From Corynebacterium sp. (GTDB taxonomy: Bacteria; Actinomycetota; Actinomycetes; Mycobacteriales; Mycobacteriaceae), in the NCBI RefSeq assembly GCF_022712195.1, contig NZ_JALAGY010000061.1, positions 1 to 64,000 on the forward strand: 64,000 nt of DNA. The letters run 5' to 3'. Made by a program: the position numbers and the translations under genes. The notes under the pieces were generated by a model. That model saw only the letters and a program-made list of their open reading frames with translations, was not told the origin of the DNA and searched no databases. The number at the start of each line of letters is the position of its first letter. The stretch's first letter is position 1. Below, one piece after another: positions 16,703 to 25,871 of the stretch.

Positions 16703-18298
16703 TCACATCCGGAAGACACCGAAGGCGTCGGTGCCCTCCACCGGGCCGGAGTGGATGGCGGACAGTGCCATCCCCACCACAGAACGGGTGTCGCGGGGGT
16801 CGATGATGCCGTCGTCGTAGAGCATCCCTGACATCTTCAGCGGTGCGGACTCGGCGTCCGCCTGTGTCTTGAGCATGTCGAAGAGCTGCTTCTCCGCGTC
16901 CTCGGTGTAGTCCAGGCCACGGGCGCGGGCCGACTGGGCGCTGATGCTGCTCACCACGGAGGCGAGCTGCTCGGACCCCATCACCGCGGACCGCGCGGAG
17001 GGCCATGCGAAGACGAACCGGGGGTTGAAGGCCCGGCCGCACATTCCGTAGTGCCCCGCCCCGTAGCTGGCGGCGGTGATCAGGGAGATGTGCGGCACCT
17101 CCGAGTTCGAGACGGCGTTGATCATCATCGCGCCGTGCTTGATGATGCCGCCCTCCTCGTACTCGCGACCGACCATGTAGCCGGTGGTGTTGTGCATGAA
17201 GATCAGGGGGGTGTCCGACTTGTTCGCGAGTTGGATGAACTGGGTCGCCTTCTGCGCCTCCTCGCTGAACAGCACTCCGCGGGAGTTGGCGAGGATGCCG
17301 ACCGGGTAGCCGTGCACCTCTGCCCAGCCGGTCACCAGTCCTGAACCGTAGCGGGGTTTGAACTCGTCGAACTCGCTGCCGTCGACGAACCGGCCGATGA
17401 TCTCGTACGGGTCGTAGGGGACCTTGAGCCCGTCGGGCACGATGCCCAGCAGCTCTTCCTCGTCGAGGACCGGGGCCGCGACATCTTTCGCGGGGGTCTG
17501 CCCCTTGCGGCGCCAGTTCAGGCGACGGATGATGGACCGGCCGATGCGCGCCGCGTCCAGTTCATCGACCGCGAGGTAGTCGCCGAGTCCGGAGACGTCG
17601 GTGTGCATCTGCGCACCGCCGAGGCTCTCGTCGTCCGTCACCTCGCCGGTGGCGGCCTTGACCAGCGGTGGGCCGGCGAGGAAGACCTTGGAGCGTTCCT
17701 TGACCATCACGACGTGGTCGGACATGCCGGGGATGTACGCGCCACCGGCGGTGCAGTTGCCGTAGACGATGGCCACCGTGGGGACGCCCGCCTTCGAGGC
17801 CTGGGTGATCGCACGGAACATCGCACCGCCGGGGACGAAGACCTCCTTCTGGCTTCGCAGGTCAGCACCGCCGGACTCGACCAGTGTGAGGACCGGGAGG
17901 CGGTTCTCGACGGCGATCTCCTGCAACCGGTTGCATTTACGCAGCGTCCACTCGTTCGATGCGCCACCCTTGACCGTCGGGTCATTGGCGACGATCATGC
18001 AGTCCACGCCTTCGACGGTCCCGATACCGCCGACGACTGAGCCTCCCACGGTGAAGTCGGTCCCGTACCCGGCCATCGTGCAGAGCTCCAGGAAGGGGGA
18101 GCCCCGGTCGAGGACGGAGTCGATACGCTCGCGGGGGGTCAGCTTGTCCCTGCCACGAAGCTTCGCCAGGGACTTCTCGCCACCGCCGATGAAGGCGGTC
18201 TCGTACGCCTCCCGGATCTCGGAGAGCTTCTCCTCCATCGAGGCCCGGTTGGCCTGGTACTCCTCGGAGCCGGGGATCACGGCAGAGGTTGCGGTCAT
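16703..18298 (-). CDS. Acyl-CoA carboxylase beta (carboxyltransferase) subunit
   Basis: 531 residues, the expected size for MCC/GCC beta. It transfers CO2 from biotin to the gamma or alpha carbon of an acyl-CoA. Visible features are RDKLTPRERIDSVLDRGSPF, GGASNEWTLRKCNRL, GGAYIPGMSDH (oxyanion region) and, in the C-terminal crotonase half, FAWPSARSAVMG. ATG 18298 has GGAAAGGAAGCGTC and overlaps the stop of the AtuA-like gene (ATGA), so translation is coupled. MCC-like rather than propionyl-CoA type is suggested by context, not proven. Confidence 0.92.
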   Translation of the reverse strand: MTATSAVIPGSEEYQANRASMEEKLSEIREAYETAFIGGGEKSLAKLRGRDKLTPRERIDSVLDRGSPFLELCTMAGYGTDFTVGGSVVGGIGTVEGVDCMIVANDPTVKGGASNEWTLRKCNRLQEIAVENRLPVLTLVESGGADLRSQKEVFVPGGAMFRAITQASKAGVPTVAIVYGNCTAGGAYIPGMSDHVVMVKERSKVFLAGPPLVKAATGEVTDDESLGGAQMHTDVSGLGDYLAVDELDAARIGRSIIRRLNWRRKGQTPAKDVAAPVLDEEELLGIVPDGLKVPYDPYEIIGRFVDGSEFDEFKPRYGSGLVTGWAEVHGYPVGILANSRGVLFSEEAQKATQFIQLANKSDTPLIFMHNTTGYMVGREYEEGGIIKHGAMMINAVSNSEVPHISLITAASYGAGHYGMCGRAFNPRFVFAWPSARSAVMGSEQLASVVSSISAQSARARGLDYTEDAEKQLFDMLKTQADAESAPLKMSGMLYDDGIIDPRDTRSVVGMALSAIHSGPVEGTDAFGVFRM

Positions 18299-20028
18299 GA
18301 CGCTTCCTTTCCTTCGCTGCTGGTGCTGAGCAGGCTCACGGGGATGTCGACGTGGCGTGAACGCAGCCACTCACCGAGCCCCTTGCCCTGCGGGTCGAAC
18401 CTCGCGCCGTGGGCGACGCCCTGGCCGAGAATGTCCTGGACCACGATGTTCACGGCGTTCAGCCGGGGAAGCGGGTAGACCTCGACATCGAGTTCCGCGG
18501 TCTCCGGCAGCAGTGTCCTGACGGAGTCCGGCGTGACGGTGGCGAGCAGCCACGGGTAGGCCTCCGGATCCCTCGTCCACAGACCGATGTTCGCGCTGCC
18601 GCCCTTGTCTCCGCTCCGCGCGTCCGCCAGGAGTCCGAGCGGAGCCCGCCTGGTCTCTCCGTCCGGGCTGAAGTCGGGGAGCGGCTCGTCCGTCCGGGAG
18701 GACCCGAGCTCCGCGGTGGTCTTCGTCGGTGGGACCCGGACGTCGGTGCCGTCGGCGAGGTGTGCGGTGTGTTCCGGGACGTCATTGTCGACGTAGGCGG
18801 GCGAGAACGTGCCGTACATGCTCGGCTTCGGAGGTACACCGTCGAAGAACGTGCCGGGCGGGGAGGCCAGGGCGGTGCCCACCACCCCGCGGCCCCACTC
18901 GGCGATGCGGTTCTGGTCCGGGTCCCAGACCACGCACACCAGCCGGGCGGATGCGGCGGCCTGGGTGTCCGCGTCCGCGTGGTCGGTACGCTCCAGTCGG
19001 TACTCGACGGTGCGGGGACGTGGCTCCAGCTCGTCGAGCTGGCGGGTGAACAGGTCGGCCTTGTCCTCCACGTCCAGTCCCGAGAACAGCACCTGGACCT
19101 CGTTGCGGAACCCGCCGAGCCGGTTCACCCCGACCTTGGTGGTGGGGGGCGGGGCCTCGCCGGTGGCACCGCTGATGCGCACCCGGTCACCACCCAGGTC
19201 GTCGACCCGGACATGGTCCAGCCGCAGGACAGCGTCCGGGCCCGCGTACCTGGCGCCGGTGACCTCGTAGAGGAGCTGTGCCGTGACGGTTCCGGCGGTC
19301 ACCGCCCCGCCGGTGCCGGCGTGCTTCGTGATCACCGAGGTGCCGTCGGCGTGGATCTCGGCGAGCGGGAACCCGGGTGTCACCGGCGAGTCGGGGAGTT
19401 CCCCCCGGTTGAACCCGGAGTAGTTGCCGCCGGTGGCCTGGGTGCCGCACTCGATCACGTGCCCGGCGGCCATGGCGCCGGCGATCTGGTCGAGGTCGCC
19501 CGGCCCCCAGCCGAAGTGGTGCGCGGCCGGGCCGACAACCACAGAGGCGTCGGTGACACGCCCGGTGACGACGATGTCGGCCCCGGCGTTGAGGCACTCG
19601 ACGATGCCGAACGCGCCGAGGTAGGCGTTGGCGCAGAGGGCGTCAGGAACCGTCGGCCGTAATGGTTCCCGGACGTCGTCACCGTCCACGTAGGCCACCG
19701 AGAGGCCGAGGCCCCGTTCGGCGATCTTCTCCCGGAGTGCGTCAGCCAGGCCCGAGGGATTGAGGCCGCCGGCGTTCGTGACGACCTTCACGCCGCGCTC
19801 CGCGATCGAGTCGAGGCAGGTGTCGAGGTGGTCGATGAACCGCCTGGCGTAGCCGAGGGTGGGGTCCTTCATCATGCCCTTGGCGAGGATGAGCATGGTG
19901 AGTTCCGCCAGGTAATCGCCGGTGAGGTAGTCGACCTCGCCGCCGTCGAGCATTTCTCTCATGGCGCTGTCGCGGTCACCGTAGAAGCCGGAGAAGTTGG
20001 CGATTCTCACGGGTGGGGTGTCGCTCAC
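18295..20028 (-). CDS. AtuA-like protein (DUF1446), acyclic terpenoid utilisation family
   Basis: 577 residues. The N-terminal DUF1446 core begins VRIANFSGFYGDRDSAMREM and contains VKVVTNAGGLNPSGLADALR. The C-terminal AtuA-like domain shows LLADARSGDKGGSANIGLW. In Pseudomonas, AtuA is required for citronellol/geraniol growth, but its chemistry is unsettled. GTG 20028 is chosen because of TCGGAGGCTCCA upstream; a longer ATG start at 20079 adds an unconserved tail without an RBS. It is the first gene of the minus-strand block and overlaps the carboxylase beta gene. Confidence 0.88.
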   Translation of the reverse strand: MSDTPPVRIANFSGFYGDRDSAMREMLDGGEVDYLTGDYLAELTMLILAKGMMKDPTLGYARRFIDHLDTCLDSIAERGVKVVTNAGGLNPSGLADALREKIAERGLGLSVAYVDGDDVREPLRPTVPDALCANAYLGAFGIVECLNAGADIVVTGRVTDASVVVGPAAHHFGWGPGDLDQIAGAMAAGHVIECGTQATGGNYSGFNRGELPDSPVTPGFPLAEIHADGTSVITKHAGTGGAVTAGTVTAQLLYEVTGARYAGPDAVLRLDHVRVDDLGGDRVRISGATGEAPPPTTKVGVNRLGGFRNEVQVLFSGLDVEDKADLFTRQLDELEPRPRTVEYRLERTDHADADTQAAASARLVCVVWDPDQNRIAEWGRGVVGTALASPPGTFFDGVPPKPSMYGTFSPAYVDNDVPEHTAHLADGTDVRVPPTKTTAELGSSRTDEPLPDFSPDGETRRAPLGLLADARSGDKGGSANIGLWTRDPEAYPWLLATVTPDSVRTLLPETAELDVEVYPLPRLNAVNIVVQDILGQGVAHGARFDPQGKGLGEWLRSRHVDIPVSLLSTSSEGKEAS

Positions 20029-20130
20029 TGGAGCCTCCGAAGGGTGTCGGTGTCGGGGGATGGTTCTGACCGTGAACACTGTGGTTCGATGATCGAAATC
20101 ATGAGGTCAGTTGTAGCATCTGAAAACAAG

Positions 20131-20142
20131 CAGTCGTGACTG
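20131..20142. promoter_or_regulatory. Inverted repeat upstream of the AtuA-like gene
   Basis: CAGTC-GT-GACTG, perfect 5-bp arms, lies about 103 bp upstream of the GTG start. A second repeat, ATGAT-CGAA-ATCAT, lies at 20089-20102. Either could be an operator for the TetR regulator encoded in this block. Short arms make chance occurrence likely. Confidence 0.3.
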
Positions 20143-20203
20143 ATTGATTCGATCGGTCCAGAGGAGCATCTGGTCACCCCTGTCCGGGTGTGGTCCCACG
20201 GCG

Positions 20204-20237
20204 AAGGCCCCGGACTCGTGGTCGAGTCCGGGGCCTT
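20204..20237 (-). terminator. Strong hairpin downstream of the DUF2993 gene
   Basis: A perfect 15-bp stem (left arm 20204-20218, right arm 20223-20237) with a 4-nt loop TGGT sits 50 bp beyond the stop of the minus-strand gene ending at 20287. No T-run follows, as is common in high-GC actinobacteria. It would separate that gene from the AtuA-like operon transcribed the same way. Confidence 0.65.
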
Positions 20238-20286
20238 GGGGTGGGGCCTTGGGGTGGAACCTGTGGTGGGCCGGGAGGCCGGTCGG

Positions 20287-21231
20287 TCAGCTGTCCTGTC
20301 GGCTGTCCTCCGTGAAGCCGGAGGTGCTCGAGGAGACCTCGTCGAGGCTCACGTCGGTGCCGTGGAGCCGGACCTTCAGGCCTCCCTCGGTGATGTCCGC
20401 GCTCTGGATCTGCAGGCCCTCCACGTCATTGACGGTCTCCTGCAGTGAGTCGGTGAGCGACTGGACCATGGACTCCGGCAGGTCCATGCCGAGGATGCTG
20501 AGGTTGTCCACGCGGAAGTTCATCGCGCCGTCCTCCACGACCGGGGTCATGCTCAGTGTCGCCAGGCCTCCGGTGATCTCGAGGTCCATGGTGTTCTCAC
20601 CGGTGTTCATGTTCACGCCGGTCACCTCGATGAGCCCCTCGAGCAGGCCGCCGGCATCCCCGCCGTCGCCACCGTTTCCGCCGTTGGCGGAGGACTCCGC
20701 CTGGGACTTCTGGATCTCGGCGAGCAGGAACTCCGGCGGCAGGGTGGTGTCCACCGCGATCTCACCGGCGGTCGCGTCGCCGGTGTCGGTGGACATGTCC
20801 TTCGCGTTGATCCTCATCTCCGGCTGGCCTGTGACGACCGGCCGGGACTTGTCGGAGTCCTCGTAGGAGACGTCCAGACTGGAGGGGATCGTCGCGTCGA
20901 AGGAGGGGATCTTCCCCTGGGCGATCCCGAGGAGGAGGGGGGAGGTGCCGAAGCTCACGGAGGGGTCCTCGGAGAGCTTCGTGCCGTTCTTCTCCGCGGA
21001 CGAGCGGATCTCGTCGACCACGGTGTTCTTGGCGTAGGCGCGAACGCCGAACTCTGCGGCGGCGGCCAGCAGGGCCAGGACCACGACCAGGATGAGGAGG
21101 ATCTTCCACCACAGGCCTGACCGCCTTTTACCGGCGGTGCTGCCGTCCTGCCCGGAGTGAGCCCCCCAGCTCTGCGGGGCGGCGGGTTGTCCGGTGTTGT
21201 TTGAAGTACTCACCGGACCAGTGTGAACCAT
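20287..21231 (-). CDS. DUF2993 (LmeA-like) envelope protein
   Basis: 314 residues. A polar N-terminus of about 40 residues is followed by one transmembrane helix (LLILVVVLALLAAAAEFGV) and an extracytoplasmic DUF2993 domain. The domain has the usual alternating beta pattern, for example PSVSFGTSPLLLGIAQGKIP and LRIQ/VRLHGTDVSL-like strands. Mycobacterial LmeA, a member of this family, supports lipomannan elongation; a comparable envelope role is inferred here. The start is unclear: GTG 21234, ATG 21231 and GTG 21213 are all possible and none has a good RBS. Confidence 0.8.
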   Translation of the reverse strand: MVHTGPVSTSNNTGQPAAPQSWGAHSGQDGSTAGKRRSGLWWKILLILVVVLALLAAAAEFGVRAYAKNTVVDEIRSSAEKNGTKLSEDPSVSFGTSPLLLGIAQGKIPSFDATIPSSLDVSYEDSDKSRPVVTGQPEMRINAKDMSTDTGDATAGEIAVDTTLPPEFLLAEIQKSQAESSANGGNGGDGGDAGGLLEGLIEVTGVNMNTGENTMDLEITGGLATLSMTPVVEDGAMNFRVDNLSILGMDLPESMVQSLTDSLQETVNDVEGLQIQSADITEGGLKVRLHGTDVSLDEVSSSTSGFTEDSRQDS

Positions 21232-21252
21232 CACTGCCCGTCGGCGCCAGGG

Positions 21253-21274
21253 ATCCGCCGTAAATACGGTGGAT
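21253..21274. promoter_or_regulatory. 22-bp near-perfect inverted repeat
   Basis: Arms ATCCGCCGTA and TACGGTGGAT surround AA. They pair with a single mismatch over 10 bp. It lies just upstream of the DUF2993 gene and 35 bp after the stop of the DUF2505 gene on the same strand. The 2-nt centre is too small for an RNA hairpin loop, so a protein-binding site is more likely than a terminator. Confidence 0.5.
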
Positions 21275-21308
21275 TATGCGGAGACCCGCAGGTTGGTCCG
21301 GGCCTGGA

Positions 21309-21806
21309 TCAGAGGTTCTCCTTGATCCAGGTGTCGATCAGGGTGTTCTCGTTGGCGAGGATGTCGCGGACCGTGTCGGCGACCTTCGGCTCGATGACCG
21401 GGCCGACCATCGGGATGGTGACGTCGATGTCGGCGTCCGCGGTCAGGGTGGTGGAGTCGCCCTCGCCGGTCAGGGTGAGCTCGGCGCCGAACTTCACCGG
21501 TGCGCCCTTGACCTCGGCCTGCATCTCACCGTTGACGACGCCGTCCTTCTCGGCGCCGAAGGTGACGGTGCGCTTCAGCTTCAGGTTCTGCGAGACCATC
21601 GAGCGCACGGCCTCGGGCAGGGCGTCGGTGGGCAGGACCTCGTAGAGAACTGCCTCGATCGGGTCGGCGGAGAAGGAGTTGACCTCGCCGGGAACCTCGG
21701 AGATGTTCTTGGCCTCGTACTCCCAGTACTCCTTGGAGCTCAGGGCGGACAGCACCTTGTCCAGGGGGTGATTGACTGTCGTTGAAGACTCGATGTGTGT
21801 TGTCAT
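21309..21806 (-). CDS. DUF2505 family protein (SRPBCC-like)
   Basis: 165 residues. Starts MTTHIESSTTVNHPLDKVLS, the SRPBCC/polyketide-cyclase style opening strand and helix, and ends with a long helix IEPKVADTVRDILANENTLI. There are no catalytic motifs; such folds bind hydrophobic ligands, and the role is unknown. No signal peptide is seen. It is divergent from murB, with only 23 bp between the two start codons, so both promoters must lie in or near this short gap. Confidence 0.85.
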   Translation of the reverse strand: MTTHIESSTTVNHPLDKVLSALSSKEYWEYEAKNISEVPGEVNSFSADPIEAVLYEVLPTDALPEAVRSMVSQNLKLKRTVTFGAEKDGVVNGEMQAEVKGAPVKFGAELTLTGEGDSTTLTADADIDVTIPMVGPVIEPKVADTVRDILANENTLIDTWIKENL

Positions 21807-21829
21807 GCAGAAAGGCTAACATCATAAGT

Positions 21830-23029
21830 GTGCAGCGTCCTGATTTTAGATTCCATTCGCGAACAATTGCGTCGACCTCGCCAGTAGTGGCCCGGTTGGC
21901 GGCGCGCGACGACGTCGAGCTGTCCTCACGGAGCTTCGCTGAACTGACGACCCTGCAGGTCGGCGGTTCGCCGGCCCTGGTGCTGTCCTGCCGCTCGGCC
22001 GACGCCGTCGCGGAGGTCGTCGGAGCGCTGGACGCAGAGGACGTCCCGCTGCTGGTCGTCGGGGGCGGATCCAACCTCGTCGTCGGCGAGGACGTCGCGG
22101 ACATCGTCGCGGTCGTCCTCGAGCCCTGCGGGGAGCCGGAGGTCGACCGGGGGACCGGCCTGGTCCGGGCGTTCGCCGGGCTGGTCTGGGACGATGTCGT
22201 CGCCGCCACGGTCGACGCGGGGCTCGGCGGCCTGGAGTGCCTCTCCGGCATCCCCGGGTCAGTCGGCGCCACCCCGGTGCAGAACGTCGGGGCCTACGGG
22301 GCCGAGGTGTCCCAGACCCTGCACCGGGTGCAGTTGTTCGACCGCTCCACCGGCACCACCTCCTGGGTGACCCCGGAGTCCCTGGACCTGGCGTACCGCT
22401 ACTCCAACCTGAAGTTCACCTCGCGGGCCGTGGTCACCGCCGTGGAGTTCCGGCTCACCACCGACGGCCTGAGTGCCCCGCTGCGTTTCGGCGAGCTCGC
22501 CCGACGTCTCGGCGTGACCCCCGGTGACGCGGGGCAGGACGGCGACGTCCGGCGTCCTGTGGCCGAGGTGCGTGACATGGTGCTGGAGCTGCGCCGGGGC
22601 AAGGGCATGGTGCTGGATCCGGACGACCACGACACCTGGTCGGCCGGGTCGTTCTTCACCAACCCCGTGGTGGACGTCGCCACCGCCGACGAGGTGCAGC
22701 GTGCCGTGGCCGCCACGCACGGTGCGCAGGACGCCGCCACGATGCCGCGGTTCGCCGCGGGGACGGACGGGGCGGGCGCCCCGCTGGAGAAGCTCTCCGC
22801 CGCCTGGCTCATCGAACGCGCCGGGTTCTCCCGGGGGTGGCACGTCCCCGGCAACGACCGGGCGGGCCTGTCGACGAAGCACACCCTGGCGTTGACGAAC
22901 CGCGGCTCTGCGATGTCGTCGGACATCGTGGACCTCGCCCGCGCCGTGCGCGACGGGGTGCGCGGGACATTCGGTGTCACCCTGGTGCCGGAACCCGTGT
23001 GGGTCGGGGTCTCACTCGACGCCGGGTGA
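21830..23029 (+). CDS. murB: UDP-N-acetylenolpyruvoylglucosamine reductase
   Basis: 399 residues. FAD/NADPH enzyme of peptidoglycan precursor synthesis, cytoplasmic. FAD-binding block [14 protein letters not shown], then [20 protein letters not shown] and the catalytic YRYSNLKF Arg. The proton-donor Ser is in AGSFFTNP and the C-terminal Glu in VPEPVWVG. This is the type I arrangement. GTG 21830 is preferred because TAACAT ends 7 nt before it (leaderless pattern). The frame extends further upstream without support. Confidence 0.94.
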   Translation: MQRPDFRFHSRTIASTSPVVARLAARDDVELSSRSFAELTTLQVGGSPALVLSCRSADAVAEVVGALDAEDVPLLVVGGGSNLVVGEDVADIVAVVLEPCGEPEVDRGTGLVRAFAGLVWDDVVAATVDAGLGGLECLSGIPGSVGATPVQNVGAYGAEVSQTLHRVQLFDRSTGTTSWVTPESLDLAYRYSNLKFTSRAVVTAVEFRLTTDGLSAPLRFGELARRLGVTPGDAGQDGDVRRPVAEVRDMVLELRRGKGMVLDPDDHDTWSAGSFFTNPVVDVATADEVQRAVAATHGAQDAATMPRFAAGTDGAGAPLEKLSAAWLIERAGFSRGWHVPGNDRAGLSTKHTLALTNRGSAMSSDIVDLARAVRDGVRGTFGVTLVPEPVWVGVSLDAG

Positions 23030-23066
23030 CAGGGCGCGTCGCGGGTGGGGCGTATCCTGGGACGCT

Positions 23067-24416
23067 ATGCGCGTCGCGATGATCTCCATGCACACCTCCC
23101 CGTTGGAACAGCCCGGTATCGGGGACGCCGGAGGGATGAACGTCTACGTCCGCAACGTCGCCGAGCACCTGGCGTCCCACGGTGTGGAGGTGGACGTGTT
23201 CACTCGGGCAACCCGCGCCTCGCAGGGTGAGGTCGTCGAGGTCGCACCGGGCCTGCGGGTGGTCAACTGTGTGGCGGGCCCGTTCGAGGGGCTGGCGAAG
23301 GAGTCGCTGCCGACCCAGCTCGCCGCGTTCACCGGGTCCGTGCTGTCCTTCGTGCGCCGGGAGGCCGGTAGTTCCGGGGAGGCGGGGAACCGTGTGGACC
23401 GGACGGGTGCCGGACACTACGACCTGATCCACAGCCACTACTGGCTCTCCGGGCAGGTCGGCTGGCTTCTGCGGGACCTGTGGGGGGTGCCGCTGGTGCA
23501 CACCGCCCACACGTGGGCGGCGGTGAAGAACCTCGGTCTCGCCGACGGCGACACCCCGGAGCCGGAGTCCCGCCGTATCTGCGAGCAGCAGATCGTCGAC
23601 AACGCCGACCGCATCATCGTCAACACGCAGGACGAGGCGGACGCGCTGGTCACCGCCTACGACGCCACCGGTTCCGGGCTCGCGGTCATCTCGCCGGGGG
23701 TGGACGTGGACCGGTTCACGCCGGGGTCGGACCGGGCGACCGAACGGTCGCGCCGGGAGCTGGGCATCCCCCTGCGGGCGAAGGTCATCGCGTTCATCGG
23801 CCGGCTGCAGAAGCTCAAGGGCCCGCACATCCTGCTGCGGGCCGCCGCCGACCTGATCCGGCGTCACCCGGAGCAGAACATCCGTGTGGTGATCTGCGGC
23901 GGCCCGTCGGGCACCGGGATGGAACGGCCGGATGAACTGCACGACCTCGCCGCCGAACTGGGTGTCTCCGGTTACGTCCGGTTCCTCTCGCCGCGGCCCC
24001 CGGAGGAACTGGTCAGCGTGTACCAGGCCGCCGACATCATCGCGGTGCCCAGCTACAACGAGTCCTTCGGTCTGGTGGCACTGGAGGCGCAGGCTGCCGG
24101 CACCCCGGTGGTGGCAGCCCGGGTCGGCGGGCTGCCTCTCACCGTCACCGAGGGGGAGAGCGGCCTGCTCGTCGACGGACACGACCCGGCGGACTGGGCG
24201 CGCGCCCTGGAGTCGCTGGTGATGGACGACGACCTGCGCAACTCCATGTCGGACGTGGCCCCCGCCCACGCTGCAGAGTACTCCTGGGACGTCACGGTGG
24301 AGAAGATGATCGCCGAGTACCGCGACCTCGTCGACCGGTGGCGGGCCCACGGATGCTCCGAGCCGGACGTCGCACTCACCTCACTGGCCTCCCGGGACCC
24401 CAGCGGTTCGAGGTAG
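23067..24416 (+). CDS. mshA: D-inositol-3-phosphate glycosyltransferase (mycothiol synthesis)
   Basis: 449 residues. GT-B, family 4 glycosyltransferase that joins GlcNAc from UDP-GlcNAc to inositol-3-phosphate, the first step of mycothiol synthesis. Supporting motifs are [19 protein letters not shown] at the N-terminus, [27 protein letters not shown], the nucleotide site [17 protein letters not shown] and the retaining-GT signature [23 protein letters not shown] 23067 follows TATCCT by 8 nt (leaderless). Mycothiol is a genus-level marker for Actinobacteria. Confidence 0.95.
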   Translation: MRVAMISMHTSPLEQPGIGDAGGMNVYVRNVAEHLASHGVEVDVFTRATRASQGEVVEVAPGLRVVNCVAGPFEGLAKESLPTQLAAFTGSVLSFVRREAGSSGEAGNRVDRTGAGHYDLIHSHYWLSGQVGWLLRDLWGVPLVHTAHTWAAVKNLGLADGDTPEPESRRICEQQIVDNADRIIVNTQDEADALVTAYDATGSGLAVISPGVDVDRFTPGSDRATERSRRELGIPLRAKVIAFIGRLQKLKGPHILLRAAADLIRRHPEQNIRVVICGGPSGTGMERPDELHDLAAELGVSGYVRFLSPRPPEELVSVYQAADIIAVPSYNESFGLVALEAQAAGTPVVAARVGGLPLTVTEGESGLLVDGHDPADWARALESLVMDDDLRNSMSDVAPAHAAEYSWDVTVEKMIAEYRDLVDRWRAHGCSEPDVALTSLASRDPSGSR

Positions 24417-24436
24417 CGGCGGGTAGATTCGTTGCC

Positions 24437-25015
24437 ATGGAACTACAGCAGCTGACCGACCTCCTGGAAGCCGCCGAGGTCGACTACGAGGTCTCCAACG
24501 GGGTCGCCGTCGTCGTCCTGCCCGGTGAACGCCGACTGAAGACCAACACCCTGTTCATCCCGCAGGACGGGATGTTCCGCGTCGAGGCGTTCGTGTGCCG
24601 CGCGGTGGAGGAGGCCCACGCCGAGGTCTACCGGCTGCTGCTGCAGCACAACCGGAAGGCGTTCGGGGTGCACTACACCCTGGACAACAACAACGACATC
24701 TACCTGGCGGGCCAGTTCCCCGACACCACCACCGCCGGGGACGTCCAGACCATCCTGGGACAGGTTCTGGAGCTGGCGGACGGCGACTTCAACCACATCC
24801 TGGAGCTCGGGTTCGAGACGTCGATCCGGCGCGAGTGGGAGTGGCGGATCGACCGCGGGGAGTCCACCCGCAACCTCGAGGCGTTCCAGCGGCTGCGGCC
24901 CGGGTACCGGGAGGAGCGTGCCGACGACAGGGCTGACAGGGCTGACAGGGCTGGCCGTGCCGGCCGTTCGGGTTCCTCGGCGCCACCGGTCCCGCCGACC
25001 GCGCCCACGGCCTGA
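24437..25015 (+). CDS. YbjN domain-containing protein
   Basis: 192 residues. YbjN/type III chaperone-like fold: alternating strands LFIPQDGMFRVEAFVCR, AFGVHYTLDNNNDIYLAGQF, then helical region. The C-terminal 30 residues are a low-complexity tail (repeated ADR units followed by a Pro/Ala-rich end). This gene sits between mshA and gpmA in mycobacteria too. Its function is unknown, with chaperone-like binding suggested for the fold. TAGATT ends 7 nt before ATG 24437, so it is probably leaderless. Confidence 0.85.
   Translation: MELQQLTDLLEAAEVDYEVSNGVAVVVLPGERRLKTNTLFIPQDGMFRVEAFVCRAVEEAHAEVYRLLLQHNRKAFGVHYTLDNNNDIYLAGQFPDTTTAGDVQTILGQVLELADGDFNHILELGFETSIRREWEWRIDRGESTRNLEAFQRLRPGYREERADDRADRADRAGRAGRSGSSAPPVPPTAPTA
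24926..24952 (+). repeat. 9-bp tandem repeat inside the ybjN-like gene
   Basis: Three copies of GACAGGGCT encode the repeated ADR/GLA-type residues in the disordered C-terminal tail. Copy number is likely to vary among strains. Confidence 0.7.
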
Positions 25016-25081
25016 CCCCCGCGGCGCCGGTCTTCACGGCTACCCTGTGCGACGGGCCAGGGCGTGGCAGAATAAGGAACC

Positions 25082-25837
25082 ATGAGTGACAACAACCACG
25101 GCACACTGATCCTCCTCCGCCACGGCCAGAGCGAGTGGAACGCATCCAACCAGTTCACCGGCTGGGTCGACGTCGACCTCACCGACCAGGGCCGCGACGA
25201 GGCGGTCCGCGGCGGGAAGATGATCGCCGACGCGGGCCTGGAGCCCACCGTCCTGTACACCTCCCTGCTGCGCCGCGCGATCACCACCGCGAACCTCGCG
25301 CTCGACGCCGCCGACCGCCACTGGATCCCCGTCGTGCGTGACTGGCGGCTCAACGAGCGCCACTACGGCGCGCTCCAGGGCCTGAACAAGGCCGAGACCA
25401 AGGAGAAGTACGGCGAGGAGCAGTTCATGGCCTGGCGTCGGAGCTACGACACCCCGCCGCCCGAGCTCGAGGACGGCAGCGAGTACTCCCAGTCCGGCGA
25501 CCCCCGCTACGCCGACCTCGCCGAGGTTCCCCGCACCGAGTGCCTGCTGGACGTCGTCAAGCGGTTCGTCCCCTACTACGAGACCTCGATCCTGCCGCGA
25601 CTGGAGGCCGGCGAGACCGTGGTCGTCGCCGCCCACGGCAACTCGCTGCGCGCCCTGGTCAAGCACCTCGACAAGATCTCCGACGAGGACATCGCCGGTT
25701 TGAACATCCCCACCGGGATCCCGCTGGTCTACCGCATCGACCAGAAGGGCAGCGTCCTGAACGCCGGCGGCGAGTACCTCGACCCGGAGGCCGCCGAGGC
25801 CGGCGCCGCCGCCGTCGCCGCCCAGGGCGGGAAGTAG
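25082..25837 (+). CDS. gpmA: 2,3-bisphosphoglycerate-dependent phosphoglycerate mutase
   Basis: 251 residues, the dPGM length. It interconverts 3- and 2-phosphoglycerate in glycolysis. The phospho-His lies in [18 protein letters not shown], followed by [39 protein letters not shown] and the second His in [16 protein letters not shown]. All positions match active dPGMs. The gene keeps the conserved position ahead of senX3-regX3. Confidence 0.96.
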   Translation: MSDNNHGTLILLRHGQSEWNASNQFTGWVDVDLTDQGRDEAVRGGKMIADAGLEPTVLYTSLLRRAITTANLALDAADRHWIPVVRDWRLNERHYGALQGLNKAETKEKYGEEQFMAWRRSYDTPPPELEDGSEYSQSGDPRYADLAEVPRTECLLDVVKRFVPYYETSILPRLEAGETVVVAAHGNSLRALVKHLDKISDEDIAGLNIPTGIPLVYRIDQKGSVLNAGGEYLDPEAAEAGAAAVAAQGGK

Positions 25838-25871
25838 AGGCCCCGGGGGACGGTCGACAGGACATCGGGTC

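Noticed and set aside
14617..16806. Very long open frame on the plus strand opposite the carboxylase alpha gene
   Set aside because: Composition is Gly/Arg/Val-rich without motifs. It mirrors the codon bias of the true minus-strand gene, as expected at high GC.
20204..20237. Hairpin considered as part of a riboswitch or attenuator
   Set aside because: It lies downstream of a stop codon, has a simple perfect stem and no alternative pairing; a terminator is simpler.
21804..21829. DtxR-like similarity (AGGCTAAC) in the DUF2505-murB gap
   Set aside because: Only about 12 of 19 consensus positions match, and iron control of murB makes little sense.
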